Positions 1 to 11,745 of a DNA stretch of 64,000 nt are shown piece by piece (the stretch's first letter is position 1; each line of letters opens with the position of its first letter). Source of the DNA: Ctena decussata (lineage: Eukaryota; Mollusca; Bivalvia; Lucinida; Lucinidae); assembly GCA_963989385.1 (NCBI GenBank), contig OZ022515.1, forward strand, positions 3,380,803 to 3,444,802. The letters run 5' to 3'. The notes beneath the pieces were generated by a model. The model made no database searches. It worked only from the letters and a program-made list of their open reading frames with translations, and was not told the DNA's origin. Made by a program: the position numbers and the translations under genes.

Positions 1-1380
1 ACAAAAGCAAATGCCTAGAGCCTAAATAGGGAAAAAACTTTTAAAAAAGTTGACCAATCGCGTTTATGCCTTTTTTTTGTTATTTCTTTTTTACATACAA
101 GAAAAGCGGCCATTTTCTAATCAAGAAAACATTGCAATGATTATTGCTAACCTTCCGGTGATCAGCTGGTCCTAGTATGGGTGTAACATCTTATTGCAAA
201 ATTGTTCTCTTATTTGATTATTATACCGGGGATTCTTATCTGCTTTTTCTTGAAAAAGAAAGTCTTATGTTTAGAGAGTAAGACTGAATCCAGGCTCGTA
301 TGTTTTCCAAAGAAAACAGTCTGTCACAGACTGTGCATAATGTTATTTAGTATTCAAGCGGATATAACGAATCATACAGTGACACAGTGCATTTCAACCC
401 GTTCTGTTCAAGGGCTATGACGCTACAGTTAAATATGTTTTAGTTGTAGGTATGTCAAGGTAGAGCTTTATGAATCCTGTTTCTTCTTTTGATAAGTAAT
501 ATCAGATATGGCTTAGATTATTTAGAAGCTGTTTAAGACTAAAAGGTAGCAGAAAATCATCTATGAAACAGAAAATAATGATCAAGTGACCTGACGTGCA
601 TGGGTACGTCGATTTTTTATCATGCGGCGGAACACATACACGAATTCCCAGCGAATTCTGTTACATGTTGTAAGATATGTTCCAGGAGATGATATATATA
701 AGCCAAAAGCTTACTATCAGATCCTGGTCTATTTGTTGTATGTATATATGTGTTATTTTGAAAATTCTTGAATAAAATAATGTTTAAACCAATTCACAAC
801 CCATTGACGTTTGCTATAAATAGATCACCCAATCACATGCGGGTGAATTTTCTAACATTAAAACGATATTGCTTTGCATCGAAACTGCGTCAGGCTATTC
901 ATCTGGTGGTGTGGTCTAATTTTGTCAGAAATTATTTGACATGTGACTGTCACATGATTTAGTTCATATATCCACGATTATACCACCTTCAAGAAAACCT
1001 TCCTAAATACAGATTCTAGTAACTTGATTTTATGTGTACTAGAATACTAAACGAGTCCTTGACTAGCGACTTTATTGGGCTAAAGATGCTTTGAACAGTC
1101 AAGCCCAGAATTTCTTGTAATGGCAAACAAAATCTTACACTGGCTTTGCTTTCATGACAATGTGTGCTTTCCAGAAGGTAGATTATAGTAATTATGATCT
1201 ATGGTTACCCAGTTTCATATTAGTTACGCAAAGGTCCATAGAAGGTGTGAGTGCTAAATGTTCAGTGCAAGTTATTGAATGTAAAGAAATGACATGTTGA
1301 TTAGTAACAGGAAATAGTAGTTTTACCATTAGTTACAATATACCGCATTTACTCGTTTAGTATTCTAGTACACATAAAAT
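1..1380. other. 3' flank, no gene seen
   Basis: AT-rich sequence with only short open frames, none conserved to my eye. I see no tandem repeat or clear inverted repeat in this stretch. Confidence 0.5.
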
Positions 1381-1384
1381 CAAG

Positions 1385-1515
1385 TGAGCTAACAGTTTTT
1401 TTCCTAAAAAAATAAACTGGACCTTTTGCACTGCAAAAGCTCCTTACATTTTTTTTCGGCAAAAAAATGGCAATCTTTTTACGTATAATACGTGTACATT
1501 GAACAACTGGGCCCT
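1385..1515. repeat. Partial MITE ending GAACAACTGGGCCCTG
   Basis: The terminus GAACAACTGGGCCCTG is the same as the right end of the element at 9205-9522. The internal stretch GCAAAAGCTCCTTACATTTT also recurs there and near 13310-13390. Confidence 0.55.
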
Positions 1516-1732
1516 GGAGTTTAAGCAATATATCATTAATTTTGCCTTATTGCACCTTCCTCAGCCAGCAAAAGTTGAAATAACTTGCCATAAATATGTA
1601 GCCGTATGTACTGTTAAGATGTTTTACCAGTGATTTTGAGAAATTAACATGCCTCTAGACTAACATAAACCGATTTTATCTAGAGGGGTACGTAAAATTT
1701 TCAGGATCTGAAAATAAGTCATTTTTTTTCGG

Positions 1733-2152
1733 GTCCTACTAAAGACAGAAAAGGACTTTTGCCACCGAAAAGGACCGAAACGAACTTTCGGGCACCGAAA
1801 AGGACTTTTTATATGACATTTTATCCTATAAAAGATACTGAAAAAGATATTTAGGGTAAAAATATTTTATTTCTTATAATTTTCTTGAAAAATGCCCTTT
1901 TTGAGATGTCTTTTCGATACATGCAATCTCTTCACTGACCAGAAGTGGAGTCGTTTTCGGTGCTGTTATATTGTTGTGAAACTTTAGAATAAAGTATTAT
2001 TCAAGCGCTTATTAATATCATGATGATATAAAAAATTCTAAAACATATGTTTGATATGACATTTAATGGCAAATAAGTCCTTTTCGGTGCCCGAAAGTTC
2101 TTTTCGGTCCTTTTCGGTGGGGTAAGTCCTTTTCTGTCTTTAGTAGGACCGA
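1733..2152. mobile_element. MITE with ~75-bp terminal inverted repeats (MULE-like?)
   Basis: The left arm (GGTCCTACTAAAGACAGAAA ... CCGAAAAGGAC) is repeated inverted at 2080-2151 (..CTGTCTTTAGTAGGACC). Inside each arm the phrase CGAAAAGGAC recurs. The flanks ttttttttc and atttttttc could be a 9-bp target duplication, as in Mutator-like elements, but they are low complexity. No coding capacity is seen in the ~420 bp. Confidence 0.75.
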
Positions 2153-2428
2153 TTTTTTTCTAACACATCAAAATTTGAATTGATAACTATGCTAAAACTG
2201 ACGTAGACACTCCGGGCCTGATCTTGTTTTTCCCAGATTTGTGAATATTTTCCCGGCTACAGCTAAATATAGTAAACTATATGAAATTTTTATAAGGGGA
2301 CAGGTTGCTACCCAAAATCTTAGCTAAAACTCCAAGACAATGCATGTAGGCATTGATCTGATGCCTAATTTTGTGTCTACTCTATTTGCCACTGTCACTT
2401 TATGTTACACGATGCCTTTACAGAGAGG

Positions 2429-2535
2429 CGCGGTAGCACTGTGCGCGGTAGTCGAGTGGTTAGAGTGGCTCGGCTATAGTGCAGAAAGTCACCGGAAGGT
2501 CGTGAGTTCGGGGCTCACCGTCGCCATCCGACGAC
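2429..2535 (+). mobile_element. tRNA-derived SINE head
   Basis: It has an A-box-like TAGTCGAGTGGTTAGAG and a B-box-like GTGAGTTCGGGGCTC about 50 bp apart, as in Pol III promoters of tRNA-derived SINEs. The cloverleaf is imperfect, so it is not a functional tRNA. The following 2536-2935 probably belongs to the same composite: its CTGTGCCCAAGATACAG phrase recurs at 37999-38030. Confidence 0.6.
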
Positions 2536-3415
2536 TGGAAAACTCTCGCTGTCAACCCAGCAGTAAATGGGTACCTTTTTCGAATTAGAAAAGGATAAGG
2601 CAGGGAAAGGAGAGAGATGGGCTCCGCCTTTCATCAGCTGTGCCCAAGATACAGAGGGTCTCAAAACCCCCACTGCTCGCTGCCTTCATGGCTACAACGC
2701 TATGGGAAACCATGTAAGGCGAATGGGTACACATTCAAGGGAACCAGCTGTCATTTTCATGTATGCCTCCCTTTTGGATAGGGGTCAATTCTCTGTAGAA
2801 AGAATTTGCTCCTGTAAGAGCAAATCCTTTAAGAGTAACCCTTTCTTTAAGGGCTTCCTCCTCCAGGAAAGTAAAGAGGAACTCAAGTTGTTTCCCTTTG
2901 AAAAACCGGCAGAAAACTCATGAGATGTACCCATACACCAAAAGGGTTAACCTGAACTGCGTGTAAATGGTAATCAGACTGCTCCCTAGTATAGTCGGGT
3001 CTTTCACTCTCAGTTTTCTCTACTCTAATAATACCTCTTGTAAACATTGGCGAGACAAGAATGCGTAGGTAACTATGTTGCACCTGCCCCATACTTCCAC
3101 AGGTGTGGATTCCCTCTGGGAGGACGGAGCCTGCTTCCGAATGGCTTCGGGTTCCTTGTTTACCAAAGGAGCCATGTGGGAAATGGGAGAGCTTCACCTG
3201 GAGGTGCAAATTTTCATCATAAAGTTGTTAACATTCCATGATATTTGGTAATTTTATTGTATCAACCCAGTGACCTATAAATACATATATATATAGGTCA
3301 CTGATCAACCATAACCATTAATTGTATAATGTGTTTGTGCTGTGAAATTAAACTTGTCATTTGTTGTGGATATCATGGTGAGAAGAAATTACATGAAAGG
3401 TTTGATGAATATACA

Positions 3416-3635
3416 TGAGCCTCAACACGAGAAACCAACAATGTGGCTGTGCGCCCAGCGCAGACTCAGATCTGCCTGGGCATCCACCCAGTCTTATCAG
3501 ACTCTTCGCTAAGCGCTGATAGGCTACCTGTATAGGGACAGCGAAGACTCAGATCAGACTGGGCGGATGCCCAGGCTGATCTGAGTCTGCGCTGGGTGCA
3601 CAACCACTTTGTTGGTTTTCTCAAGTCGCGGCTCA
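3416..3635. mobile_element. Fold-back element, family F1
   Basis: About 220 bp of two inverted arms with termini like TGAGCCGCGACACGAGAAAA and CCAACAAAGTGG, and inner arms carrying GATCAGACTGGGC / GCCCAGGCTGATCTGAGTC. It can form one long hairpin. No coding region. The same family recurs at least twelve times in the window. Confidence 0.85.
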
Positions 3636-3805
3636 CATACTATAGCTTAAGAGAAATTATGCAATTCTTGACTTCCATATGTAAAACTGTGACATATGGA
3701 TCAAGGGTATAAAGTAGTGTGACATTCTATGAGCATATCTTCTCCTTCCGCTGATTCAAGAAGGGCAGTTGTCAGTTACTGGCGAAAGTATGTCCACTAT
3801 AGTGA

Positions 3806-3972
3806 TGGATCTAGAGGGGGGGGGGGGGGGGGGGGGGTTCAAACGAACCCCCTCTCTAGCCTCTATTATTTCAAATTCATGGGAAACTTCAGGAAAAATT
3901 GGTCAAACTGACAAATCGAACCCCCTTTGAAGCTAATTTGAACCCCCTATCCAAAATTCCTGGATCCGCCGC
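3806..3972. mobile_element. Inverted-repeat element with poly-G tract
   Basis: It starts GGATCTAGAGG, runs into about 23 G, then GTTCAAACGAACCCCC, and ends TCCAAAATTCCTGGATCC. The inverted counterpart is at 52914-53076 (GGATCCAGGAATTTTGGATA). The length of the homopolymer is likely unreliable. Confidence 0.65.
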
Positions 3973-3979
3973 TGCACTT

Positions 3980-4085
3980 ACTACTGGTTAACTGCTTAGG
4001 AGATCTAAGCATGCCCAGGAATAGTGTGATTAGGTTAACTGACCGTCCCGACATAGTTGTTTACCGTGGACGTAAAGCAACAAAT
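3980..4085 (-). repeat. Dispersed repeat (GGTAAACAGCTATGGTCATG family)
   Basis: This is an inverted copy of sequence also found at 23098-23220 and 54286-54410, sharing TCAGTTAACCTAACCACACT and GGCTTAGACCTCCTAAG. It is followed by a short (CAAT)n run at 4080-4104. Confidence 0.65.
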
Positions 4086-4320
4086 CAATCAATCAATCAA
4101 TCAAATCTTCTCTTGAAAAGATTTGACATAAAACAACTTTTTACCCATATTAATGCACTGTTGTAATGCCCCATCATTGTGCTGACTGCACATTGGCAAA
4201 ACATCTGTCAGAAGAAATAAAATGAGACTTCTTTTTGTTGTTGTTCAGTATAGTAACAATTAGGTAAAATACATAAAAGATGGATGGATGGATCGACGAC
4301 TTGCAATTTTACATTCTTTA

Positions 4321-4482
4321 CAACAGTATTTCAGTCATATCAGGACAATAGGCGGCTGATAATGAAAGGCTATGTGCAATAAAACCCTGTTTATGGTTGA
4401 AAAGATTTCTGCATCTACAGGAATCGAACCAGGGACCTCTAGAAGAGCAGGCCAGTGCTTAACCCACTGAGCTACAGGGGCT
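4321..4482 (-). mobile_element. tRNA-derived SINE, family S1
   Basis: On the minus strand it begins GCCCCTGTAGCTCAGTGGGTTAAGC (A-box) and carries CCTGGTTCGATTCC (B-box). It then has a body whose tail ATCATTATCAGCCGCC matches copies at 38631-38766, 53318-53475 and 56505-56668. It abuts an (AT)n run. Confidence 0.75.
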
Positions 4483-4498
4483 TCTATATATATATATA

Positions 4499-4693
4499 TA
4501 ACAAGACCTGTCATAGGGACAGGTTAGCTCGCCTGACAGCGCCTTGCTCATCACATAAAAAACTTTAACGTAAAACTTTAACATTTTGCTAATGCCGACG
4601 CTGCTGCCAACGCCAATGCCACCGCCAAGGCTGACGCCGACGCTGGGGGTAGCGCAATAGCTCTTCCTGAATTTCGTTCAGGGGAGCCAAAAA
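4499..4693 (+). mobile_element. Terminal-hairpin element, short copy
   Basis: The 5' end CCTGTCATAGGGACAGG forms a hairpin followed by TTAGCTCGCCTGA. The 3' end CCTGAATTTCGTTCAGG forms another hairpin followed by GGAGCC. The interior is GC-rich (GACGCCGACGC). This is the same architecture as the long elements at 31758-32901 and elsewhere. Confidence 0.7.
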
Positions 4694-4892
4694 TTCACAT
4701 GAAAATAAAAAGGAAAATAATGAAAGGATAACTATCAAACCTCTCATATTTTGTATTTATTTGTTAAATTAGTGTCGCCAATAAAAACTATGGCAGTGAA
4801 GTCTGGGGTTTTACAACACAAAAGCTACTGAAAGAGTTCTTTATGCAGCAGTGTTTAGAGAAATACATGATGCAAAACCACCAACTTTCTAC

Positions 4893-5105
4893 ATGAGATA
4901 GCCAACTAAGTGGTTGTGCGCCCAGCGCAGACTCAAATCAGCCTGCACATCCACCCAGTCTGATCAGACTCTTCGCTAAGCACTTAAAAGGCAGCTAAGG
5001 GTCTAAGCTACCTCCATGTGGACAGCAAAGACTCTGATCAGGCTGGGCGGATGCCCAGGCTGATCTGATTCTGCGCTGGCCGCACATCCACTTCTAGAAC
5101 TCATA
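4893..5105. mobile_element. Fold-back element, family F1 (diverged)
   Basis: The arms include GATCAGACTCTTCGCTAAGC and GGCTGATCTGATTCTGCGC, matching the family consensus. The termini are eroded (CCAACTAAGTGG, CCACTTCTAG). Confidence 0.75.
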
Positions 5106-5470
5106 ACAGGTACATCCATGATTCTGTAATCATTATGCTGCACTTCCAAATCAATTGTTACAACTAAAATCTTCATCATAATGACAGTGAATAATAAACT
5201 TTTGGTATACTGATATTTGTAGCAGTGAGCAAAAACGTAAACAATGTATACAACATGTTAAATAAATGCATGGACTGGTGCAGTATTTTGTTCAAAACAC
5301 AGTGACTGTCATGCTGGCATCTTGTATCCTAATAAATCAAGCACCTCAAGAATTCTGTTTATTGTTTAATGCATTGAAAGTAAAAGTAGAAGTGAATGAA
5401 ATACTTGTGTAATATGACATAGTTTTGATATTAAAGACAGGAGTGGTACTAAGGAGGATTAACTTCAACA

Positions 5471-5838
5471 GTGTCGTTCGGTCTCTTGATCATATTGTGT
5501 CAACACCTCCAGTCAGCCAATAAAATGATCAGAACTGGTGATTCTAGTCCACTGATTGGTTGAATAAATTTTCACACCTTTACCTGAACAGGTAAATCTG
5601 CTGTAAGATGGGAACCAGACCCCCCCTCCCCCGCCCCGCCAGAGAAGTCCTGTCTTTAAAGACAAGACAGGATTTCTCTGCAGGGGGGGTCTGGTTCCCA
5701 TCACAAAGCTATCTTACCTGTACAGGTAAAGGTGTGAAAATCGATTCAACCAATTAGTGAACCAGAATTACCAAACATGATAATTTCATTGGCTGACTGG
5801 AGGTGTTGACACTATGTGATCAAGAGAGGAATGACACT
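5471..5838. mobile_element. Large near-perfect fold-back element
   Basis: The arms are about 180 bp, centred near 5660 (GTCTTTAAAGAC). The left arm GTGTCAACACCTCCAGTCAG is mirrored by CTGACTGGAGGTGTTGACAC, and GGGAACCAGACCCCCCCT by AGGGGGGGTCTGGTTCCC. Arms are close to identical, suggesting a recent insertion. Confidence 0.8.
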
Positions 5839-5948
5839 AGTTCAGTTCAGTTCAGTTCAGTTCAATTCTCCTAATGACGTTCCCAAAGTGGCTCAACGGT
5901 ATGTAACCATAGTTGCACAGATTTGGTGCCGTGTGTGCTGAAAAGTTT

Positions 5949-6606
5949 AGTGCAAGACTGGTCTAACTTGAGATAGACTTTTTTTTTCAAATGCAAAATA
6001 TAAGTCATTATAAAACAAATTTTAACAATTTTTACAGTTTGAAGGCAAAAACTCAATAAGCATGAGCTGTGAAATAGCTATTTAACAACTTTAAACATTT
6101 AAAAAAGACAATTTATATAATTTTTTTTGTTAGTGCAAAACTAGTCTAACTTCAAATCCAATTTTTCTTAGCGCAATACTAGTCTATCTCAAGATAGACT
6201 AGTCTTGCACTAAGAAAAATGAGGAAAATATTTTAAAATGAAAAGATTCCTTGGTTTACTACCGAAACACTGTTTACTAAAGTGTTGAGAAAATACTGTA
6301 CCTAGACCTATAAACAGTTAAAGACTATAAGAACTTGTATCTAAATTTATAAAACTGAAAACTTAGCCATTTATCCATGGTATGCTCTTTGAAATCAAAT
6401 TCGTCTCACTGAAGTTAGACTAGTCTTGCGCTAAAGATTTGGCTCATTTGGCTCATAGACTATTTTTAAATTAGGAATAAAAGCATTTTTTGCAAAAACA
6501 TGAATCTTCATATTTTCAAAGAATGTGTATTTGACCATCAAGTTTTCAAAACTGCAAAAAAGTGAATTTGTGAAAAATAGTGAGTTAGACCAGTCTTGCA
6601 CTGAGC
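5949..6606. mobile_element. Fold-back element with repeated TAGTGCAAGACTGGTC arms
   Basis: The motif AGTGCAAGACTGGTCTAACT occurs near 5950 and inverted near 6585. Internal copies lie at 6130, 6170-6215 (a palindrome around AGATAGACTAGTC) and 6411. No coding. Confidence 0.6.
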
Positions 6607-6743
6607 CCTCGCTTTGCTTTTTAAAAGAAACAAATCAAATCATTGACTACAGCAGTTATACCCTGACTTGATAGGAACTGATATGCATTCTAAGGTCCAT
6701 ATATGTAGAATATTCATTGATAACTCTCCATTCTCCACAGAAA

Positions 6744-6972
6744 TGAGCCGGGACACAACAAAACCAACAAAGTGGCATATGTGCCCAGTCAAGACTTCGA
6801 TCAGCCTGAGCAACTCCCAGTCTAATCAGAGTCTTCCCTGTATTCTTAAAGGCTAGCTACTTCCATGCGAACAGAGAAGATGCTAATCGGACTGGGTGGA
6901 TGCCCAGGCTGCTCCAAGTCTTCACTGGCCACACATATCACTTCAAATTGTTGGTTTTGTTGTGTCACACTC
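6744..6972. mobile_element. Fold-back element, family F1
   Basis: The termini TGAGCCGGGACACAACAAAA and CAAACAACAAAATTGTTGGT-like sequences are inverted, and the inner arms carry GATCAGCCTGAGCA / TGCCCAGGCTGCTCC. Confidence 0.75.
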
Positions 6973-7129
6973 AAATATAATATTATGTTTGACCCTTTCT
7001 ATAACTGCCGAAATGAGTTTGTTCCAATAAAGGGTCACTACATGTTTTGCTGGTTTTTTTTTCATTAAGAGATAAGAAAAGTATCAAACACTATCCTCAA
7101 ATATTCACATATTATATCACATATCAGAA

Positions 7130-7195
7130 ATCAAACCTCTATTTCTGTAACTATGGTAGTTACAGAAATAGAGGTTTGATTTCTGATAAGGAGGT
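7130..7195. repeat. Short perfect inverted repeat
   Basis: CAAACCTCTATTTCTGTAAC is followed, after a 6-bp loop, by its reverse complement. This is a strong hairpin of about 20 bp. Confidence 0.7.
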
Positions 7196-7657
7196 TTGAG
7201 ACTTCAAACAGGGAGATGTATACATAAAGATTTGAATGTTATGTCAAGATATGAATTTGTTTTATGTCATGCCATACTCTTACAGACATCAAATGAGCTC
7301 AAATCTGACAACCACATAAATTGCAATTTAATATAAAACAGCAACTATAAAAATAAAAGCAAAACTTATGATAAACAAAATCCATATATGACTGGAGTCA
7401 CGTGAAATGGCACCTTATGTCACGTGCAATAAGAGAAAACTGAGATCAGCTCGTGCATCCACAATCTGATCAGTCATCCCATTTTATTCAGTTAAAAGGC
7501 AGAGATTTCCCGTTTCAAACTTAATCCAAATATGTGAATCAGTTGTGTAAATCACCTGTAAGATGTGTTTGTCTCTTCAAAAACAATCCAAAAAATTTTG
7601 ATCTGTCTTGTAAGACAGTTCTACATTTTATTTGGATTACTTTCAAAAACAATCCAG

Positions 7658-8302
7658 ACAAGAATTCCGCGGAAAGCTATGTCGCACCTGCATTGTGCTT
7701 CCTCAGTAGCAGAGGTCATGATGAGAAGAAAGTGAAAGCAAAAACTGACCAAAATAGTTTCAGCCAAGGATTAATCTGACGTCAAAATCCACCTACAGCC
7801 ATTTTCATGTTTGTCCTATTTCTAGTAATGGTAGATGGCTGCCATCTGGGTTGGTTAATTTGCAAGACAAAAAGTGTAATAGTTATTTGCATGGATCATT
7901 CTGACAAAAAAGTGGTCGAAATCCATTCAGGGGTTCCTGAGATATTGTCATTTGCATGTTTTTGCTACTTTTAGTAACGACAGCTGCTGGACATCTTGGA
8001 TTGTATATTCCCCCATTTGAAAAATAAAAAAAATTCAAGAATCATTCAGATTAAATTTTAGCAAATTCCATTCAGTGTTTTTCCATTCATTGGCATTTAA
8101 GCAAAATTGGGACTCGTAAACTGAAAGTAGGTCACTGTGACCTAATTCCACTACATATTTTTTTCGTTTTCAAAAACAAGGTTCAACAAATGTTCCATGC
8201 CAAATTTCAGCCAATTATACCAAATGGTCAGCCCAAGGTCATCATTTAAACAGTCTTGTTAGTACTCAAGTACCTGATGCTATATACCAAGTGCGACAAA
8301 AA
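7658..8302 (+). mobile_element. Degenerate terminal-hairpin element
   Basis: The 5' end is like that at 46609 (ACAAGAATTCC..GTCGCACCTGC) and the 3' remnant is GTGCGACAAAAA. The interior has TAGTAACGACAGCTGCTGGA, typical of the elements at 33-35 kb. The 3' hairpin is lost. Confidence 0.55.
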
Positions 8303-8529
8303 TCTAGATCTGTCTTGTAAGACAGTTCTTGATTTATTTGGATTATTTTGAAAATATACCAAAACTCTATACCTTTCTCGTATCCCAAAATTCTAGATAT
8401 GTCTTGTAAGACAGATCTAGATTTTTGGGGATTTTTTTTTTTTTTAACAAATCCCAAAACTCTAGATAATTATGTCTTTGAAGATGATCTAGATCCTCAG
8501 GGATTATTTAGTAGGAGATAAACCTGTCT

Positions 8530-9010
8530 TGTAACTAAATAAATCTGGCAAACTCATCTAGATTTTTGGGGATAATTTGGTAGGAAAAAATCTGTCTTGT
8601 AAATAAATAAATCTGGCAAACAAATCTAGATTTTTGGAGATTATCTGGTAGGAAAAATCTGTCTTGTAAATAAATAAATCTGGCAAACTCATCTAGATTT
8701 TTGGGGATTACTTGGTAGGAAAAAATCTGTCTTGTAAATAAATAAATCTGGCAAACTAATCTAGATTTTTGGGGATAATTTGGTAGGAAAAAATCTGTCT
8801 TGTAAATAAATAAATCTGGCAAACAAATCTAGATTTTTGGAGATTATCTGGTAGGAAAAAATCTGTCTTGTAAATAAATAAATCTGGCAAACTCATCTAG
8901 ATTTTTGGGGATTACTTGGTAGGAAAAAATCTGTCTTGTAAATAAATAAATCTGGCAAACTAATCTAGATTTTTGGGGATTACTTGGTAGGAAAAAATCT
9001 GTCTTGCAAC
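8530..9010. repeat. 68-bp tandem repeat, about 7 copies, trimer higher-order pattern
   Basis: The unit carries AATCTGGCAAAC, TCTAGATTTTTGG and ATCTGTCTTGTAAATAAATA. Three unit variants (CTCAT, CTAAT and CAAAT after GGCAAA) follow one another and the block of three is repeated, giving a ~204-bp higher-order unit. The core (TCTAGATTTTTGG ... TCTGTCTTGTAA) is the same as the dispersed hairpins at 8300-8440 and 30056-30172. Confidence 0.85.
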
Positions 9011-9204
9011 TGAATAAATCTAGTACAGAATCTATAAATCCTGAAGAATCTAACAAGAGATGACTAATCAGTTGGTGTTGCTGCACAGGCTGGTGGCAGC
9101 TTTTCTTCATGTGCATGGCTTAAGGTCCTATGTCATGTGATCCCAATCATATAAAATAATAGCACCATAATATGAACTTAAGTGTTTTACAACATAATAA
9201 TGTT

Positions 9205-9522
9205 CAGGGCCCGGTTGTTCAAAGAATTGTTAGCTTATCGAAGTCGTTAATTAGCTTATCAAAGTAGTTAATTAGCTTATCGAAGTCGTTAATTAGCTTA
9301 TCGAAGTCGTCAGTCGAGGATTTGTTAAGTCTTGCAGTACTGACAAAATCATCAGCGGTGATATTTTATGCTGAAAAATTGTGAAGAGCTTTTACACCGC
9401 AAAGCTCCTCACATATTTTTTTTGGTAAAAAATGATAGCGTTTTAGAGTATAATATATTTTTTTTTTTTTTTTTACTTCTCTTAAACTAAAGATGACGTT
9501 AGTTTTGAACAACTGGACCCTG
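9205..9522. mobile_element. MITE with CAGGGCCCGGTTGTTCAA termini
   Basis: The left terminus CAGGGCCCGGTTGTTCAAAG is inverted at TTGAACAACTGGACCCTG. The interior holds four 21-bp tandem units (AGCTTATCGAAGTCGTTAATT) at 9231-9311. Confidence 0.75.
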
Positions 9523-9590
9523 TTCTTTACTGGACTTACAACCAAGTACAGAGCTCTAGATGATAGTAACAGCAATGTGCTTAAGTAATG

Positions 9591-9652
9591 AGACACCTAA
9601 AAACAATTAATTTTCCATTTGTCCCAAATGGAAAATTAATTTCTTTTAGGTG
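9591..9652. repeat. Hairpin, ~28-bp arms
   Basis: GACACCTAAAAACAATTAAT is mirrored by ATTAATTTCTTTTAGGTGTC around CCATTTGTCCCAAATGG. Confidence 0.7.
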
Positions 9653-10384
9653 TCCCAAAATTTAGGCACATAAAAGTAATTTTGAAATAATTTCTCTAAC
9701 TTCTGCAATAAAAATCTAACATGTGACCCCTTATTAAATATGCCTTAGTGAGGTTATCTTAATGAAGGGTCACAATGTATGTTTTTCTTATAGAAAATTA
9801 TCAGAAATTATCATCAAAATTGCATCTTGTCTGAGCTGTGTGGAATATATTGCCAAAATTAACAATCAGTACAAACTATCAAAGATCACAAAATGCAATC
9901 AGCAGTATTGGTTATTTTGGCTATATTGCACCTATCTAGTTTTAATACATCAACCCATTGAATAATACTGGCCACCTTTGTACACTGAAACAGTGTATAA
10001 AATATAATTGGGCCAAATAATAAACACCTGTGTTTAGGGTAACCCTACCCAACCTAAATTTACTAGTGAAACCTAGAATATTTTTTTTTCAGGTTTTCTG
10101 GAAAATATATGATTTTATGCATTTTAAAAGGTATTTCTGTCAAAGAAAAAAAAATATACATATATATAAAAAAAAATGTGTACCTACCATACCTAAATTT
10201 TTCAGACCTATTACCCTAAACACACTTAGTTTTTTATTTGGCCTTATTGCTCAACATAAACATGATCCTTTATTTCATAGATTAAACCCTTAAAGCACCA
10301 AAAAATATCAATTACAAAATGTATGTCTGGAAATTTTCAAAAATGTTTTGTCTAAACTATTCTCAAAGACTAGAGTGAAAATAG

Positions 10385-10450
10385 TGTAGAATCCAGATGA
10401 TGGGGTCCATTATGAGCAATCTCATCTGGATCTACACTGTTTGCAAATTT
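10385..10450. repeat. Short hairpin, family F8
   Basis: GTGTAGAATCCAGATGA is inverted as TCATCTGGATCTACACTG. Related hairpins lie at 11825-11890, 37630-37725, 38115-38190, 53160-53260 and 58310-58400; all end in a CTACA(C/G)TGTTTG-like phrase. Confidence 0.6.
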
Positions 10451-10597
10451 AGCTATTTTTATTTTTGGAACTTTTTTTCTGCATATAGTAGCTCTCCAAA
10501 TAAAATAGAATAATACATGTAACTATAGTCAAACTATTTAGTACACCTGCTCCAAATGGTAAATATTCTAAAATCTTGAACATCTCATTCCTCAAAG

Positions 10598-11745
10598 AAA
10601 CAAGAGGGCCATGAGGCCCTGAATCGCTCACCTGAGTATGGTGGCCATGTAGGTCATGTGACCTATACCGCTTGAATAAATTTTCATTCCCTCATCCTCT
10701 GGAGGCTGTGTGTAAAATTTGGTTACAATTAGCCCAGTGGCTTTTGAGGAGATGTCTGAAATTGTCAAAATATGGGAGACATGGATCAGAGGTCAAAGAA
10801 TGATCTTGACCTCTTGTACCCGCAATCTGAATGCTTTAACAATAAATCTTCCATGTACTAATTAAGACGACTATATATACTAATATTTAGGCAAAAATCT
10901 TCCAAACTTGCCATGAACTCTTATGGTCTAGCATTTTTCCATACTTGACCTTGCCTTAAAAAGGTCAAGTTCAGCCCAAGGTCATCATTTGAACACTCTT
11001 GATAGAACTCAAGTACCTGATGCTATATACCAAGTTTCATGGCCATCGATCATTTGGTTCTGGAGAAGAAGATTTGTAAAGGTTTTTGCCATATATGGGC
11101 ATGGAGGTCATGTTTGAACAAATTATTTTCCCTCAGCCCCTAGAGGCTCTACATTAAATTTGGTTACTATCAGCCCAGTGGCTTTTGAGGAGATGTTTGA
11201 AATTGTCAAAATATGAGAGACCAGGGTCAAAGAATGACCTAGACCTCTTTTATTTTCATGTACTCATGAAGATAACTGTATATACCAATTTTTAGGTCAA
11301 AATCTTCAATAGTTTCCAAGAAATCTTATGTTCTAGCATTTTCCCATATAAAAGCTACAGAAAGCAAATTTGACCTTACCGTAAAAAAGGTCAAGGTCAC
11401 ACCAAGGTCATAATTTGAATGATTTTGGTAGTACTTGCGTACCCGATGCTACATTCCAAGTTTCAAGGCCATCGGCCTATTGGTTTTTTAAGGTTTTTAC
11501 CATATATGGGAATGGCAGCCATGTTGGTCATGTGACCAACTTGAAGACCATTTGAACAACTTTTCGTTCCCCCGCCCCCTAGAGACTCTACATGAAATTT
11601 GGTAACTATCGGCCCAGCGGTTACAGAGAAGTCATTTGAAAAGTTGACGGACAGATGGACAGACAGACAGATGGACAGACAATGGACCATGGAGCCTTAC
11701 CATCCTATACGCTCCCCCGGAGCCACTGGCTCAGGTGAGCTAAAA
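10598..11745 (+). mobile_element. Terminal-hairpin element, full length
   Basis: The 5' end AGAGGGCCATGAGGCCCT is a hairpin followed by GCTCACCTGA. The 3' end GGAGCCACTGGCTC is a hairpin followed by AGGTGAGCTAA, the complement of the 5' motif. In between are two related ~450-bp blocks (GGCCATCG..TTGGTTCTGGAGAAG, TGACCTTG) and a GACGGACAG-rich stretch before the 3' end. No long ORF, so non-autonomous. The hairpin plus CTAA end recalls Helitrons but the class is unproven. Confidence 0.75.

Noticed and set aside
8000..9100. CRISPR-like array
   Set aside because: The repeats are contiguous, without unique spacers, in an animal intron/flank context.
8535..9116. Repetitive minus-strand ORFs with YLFTRQIFSYQ motifs
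   Set aside because: They are translations of the 68-bp satellite.
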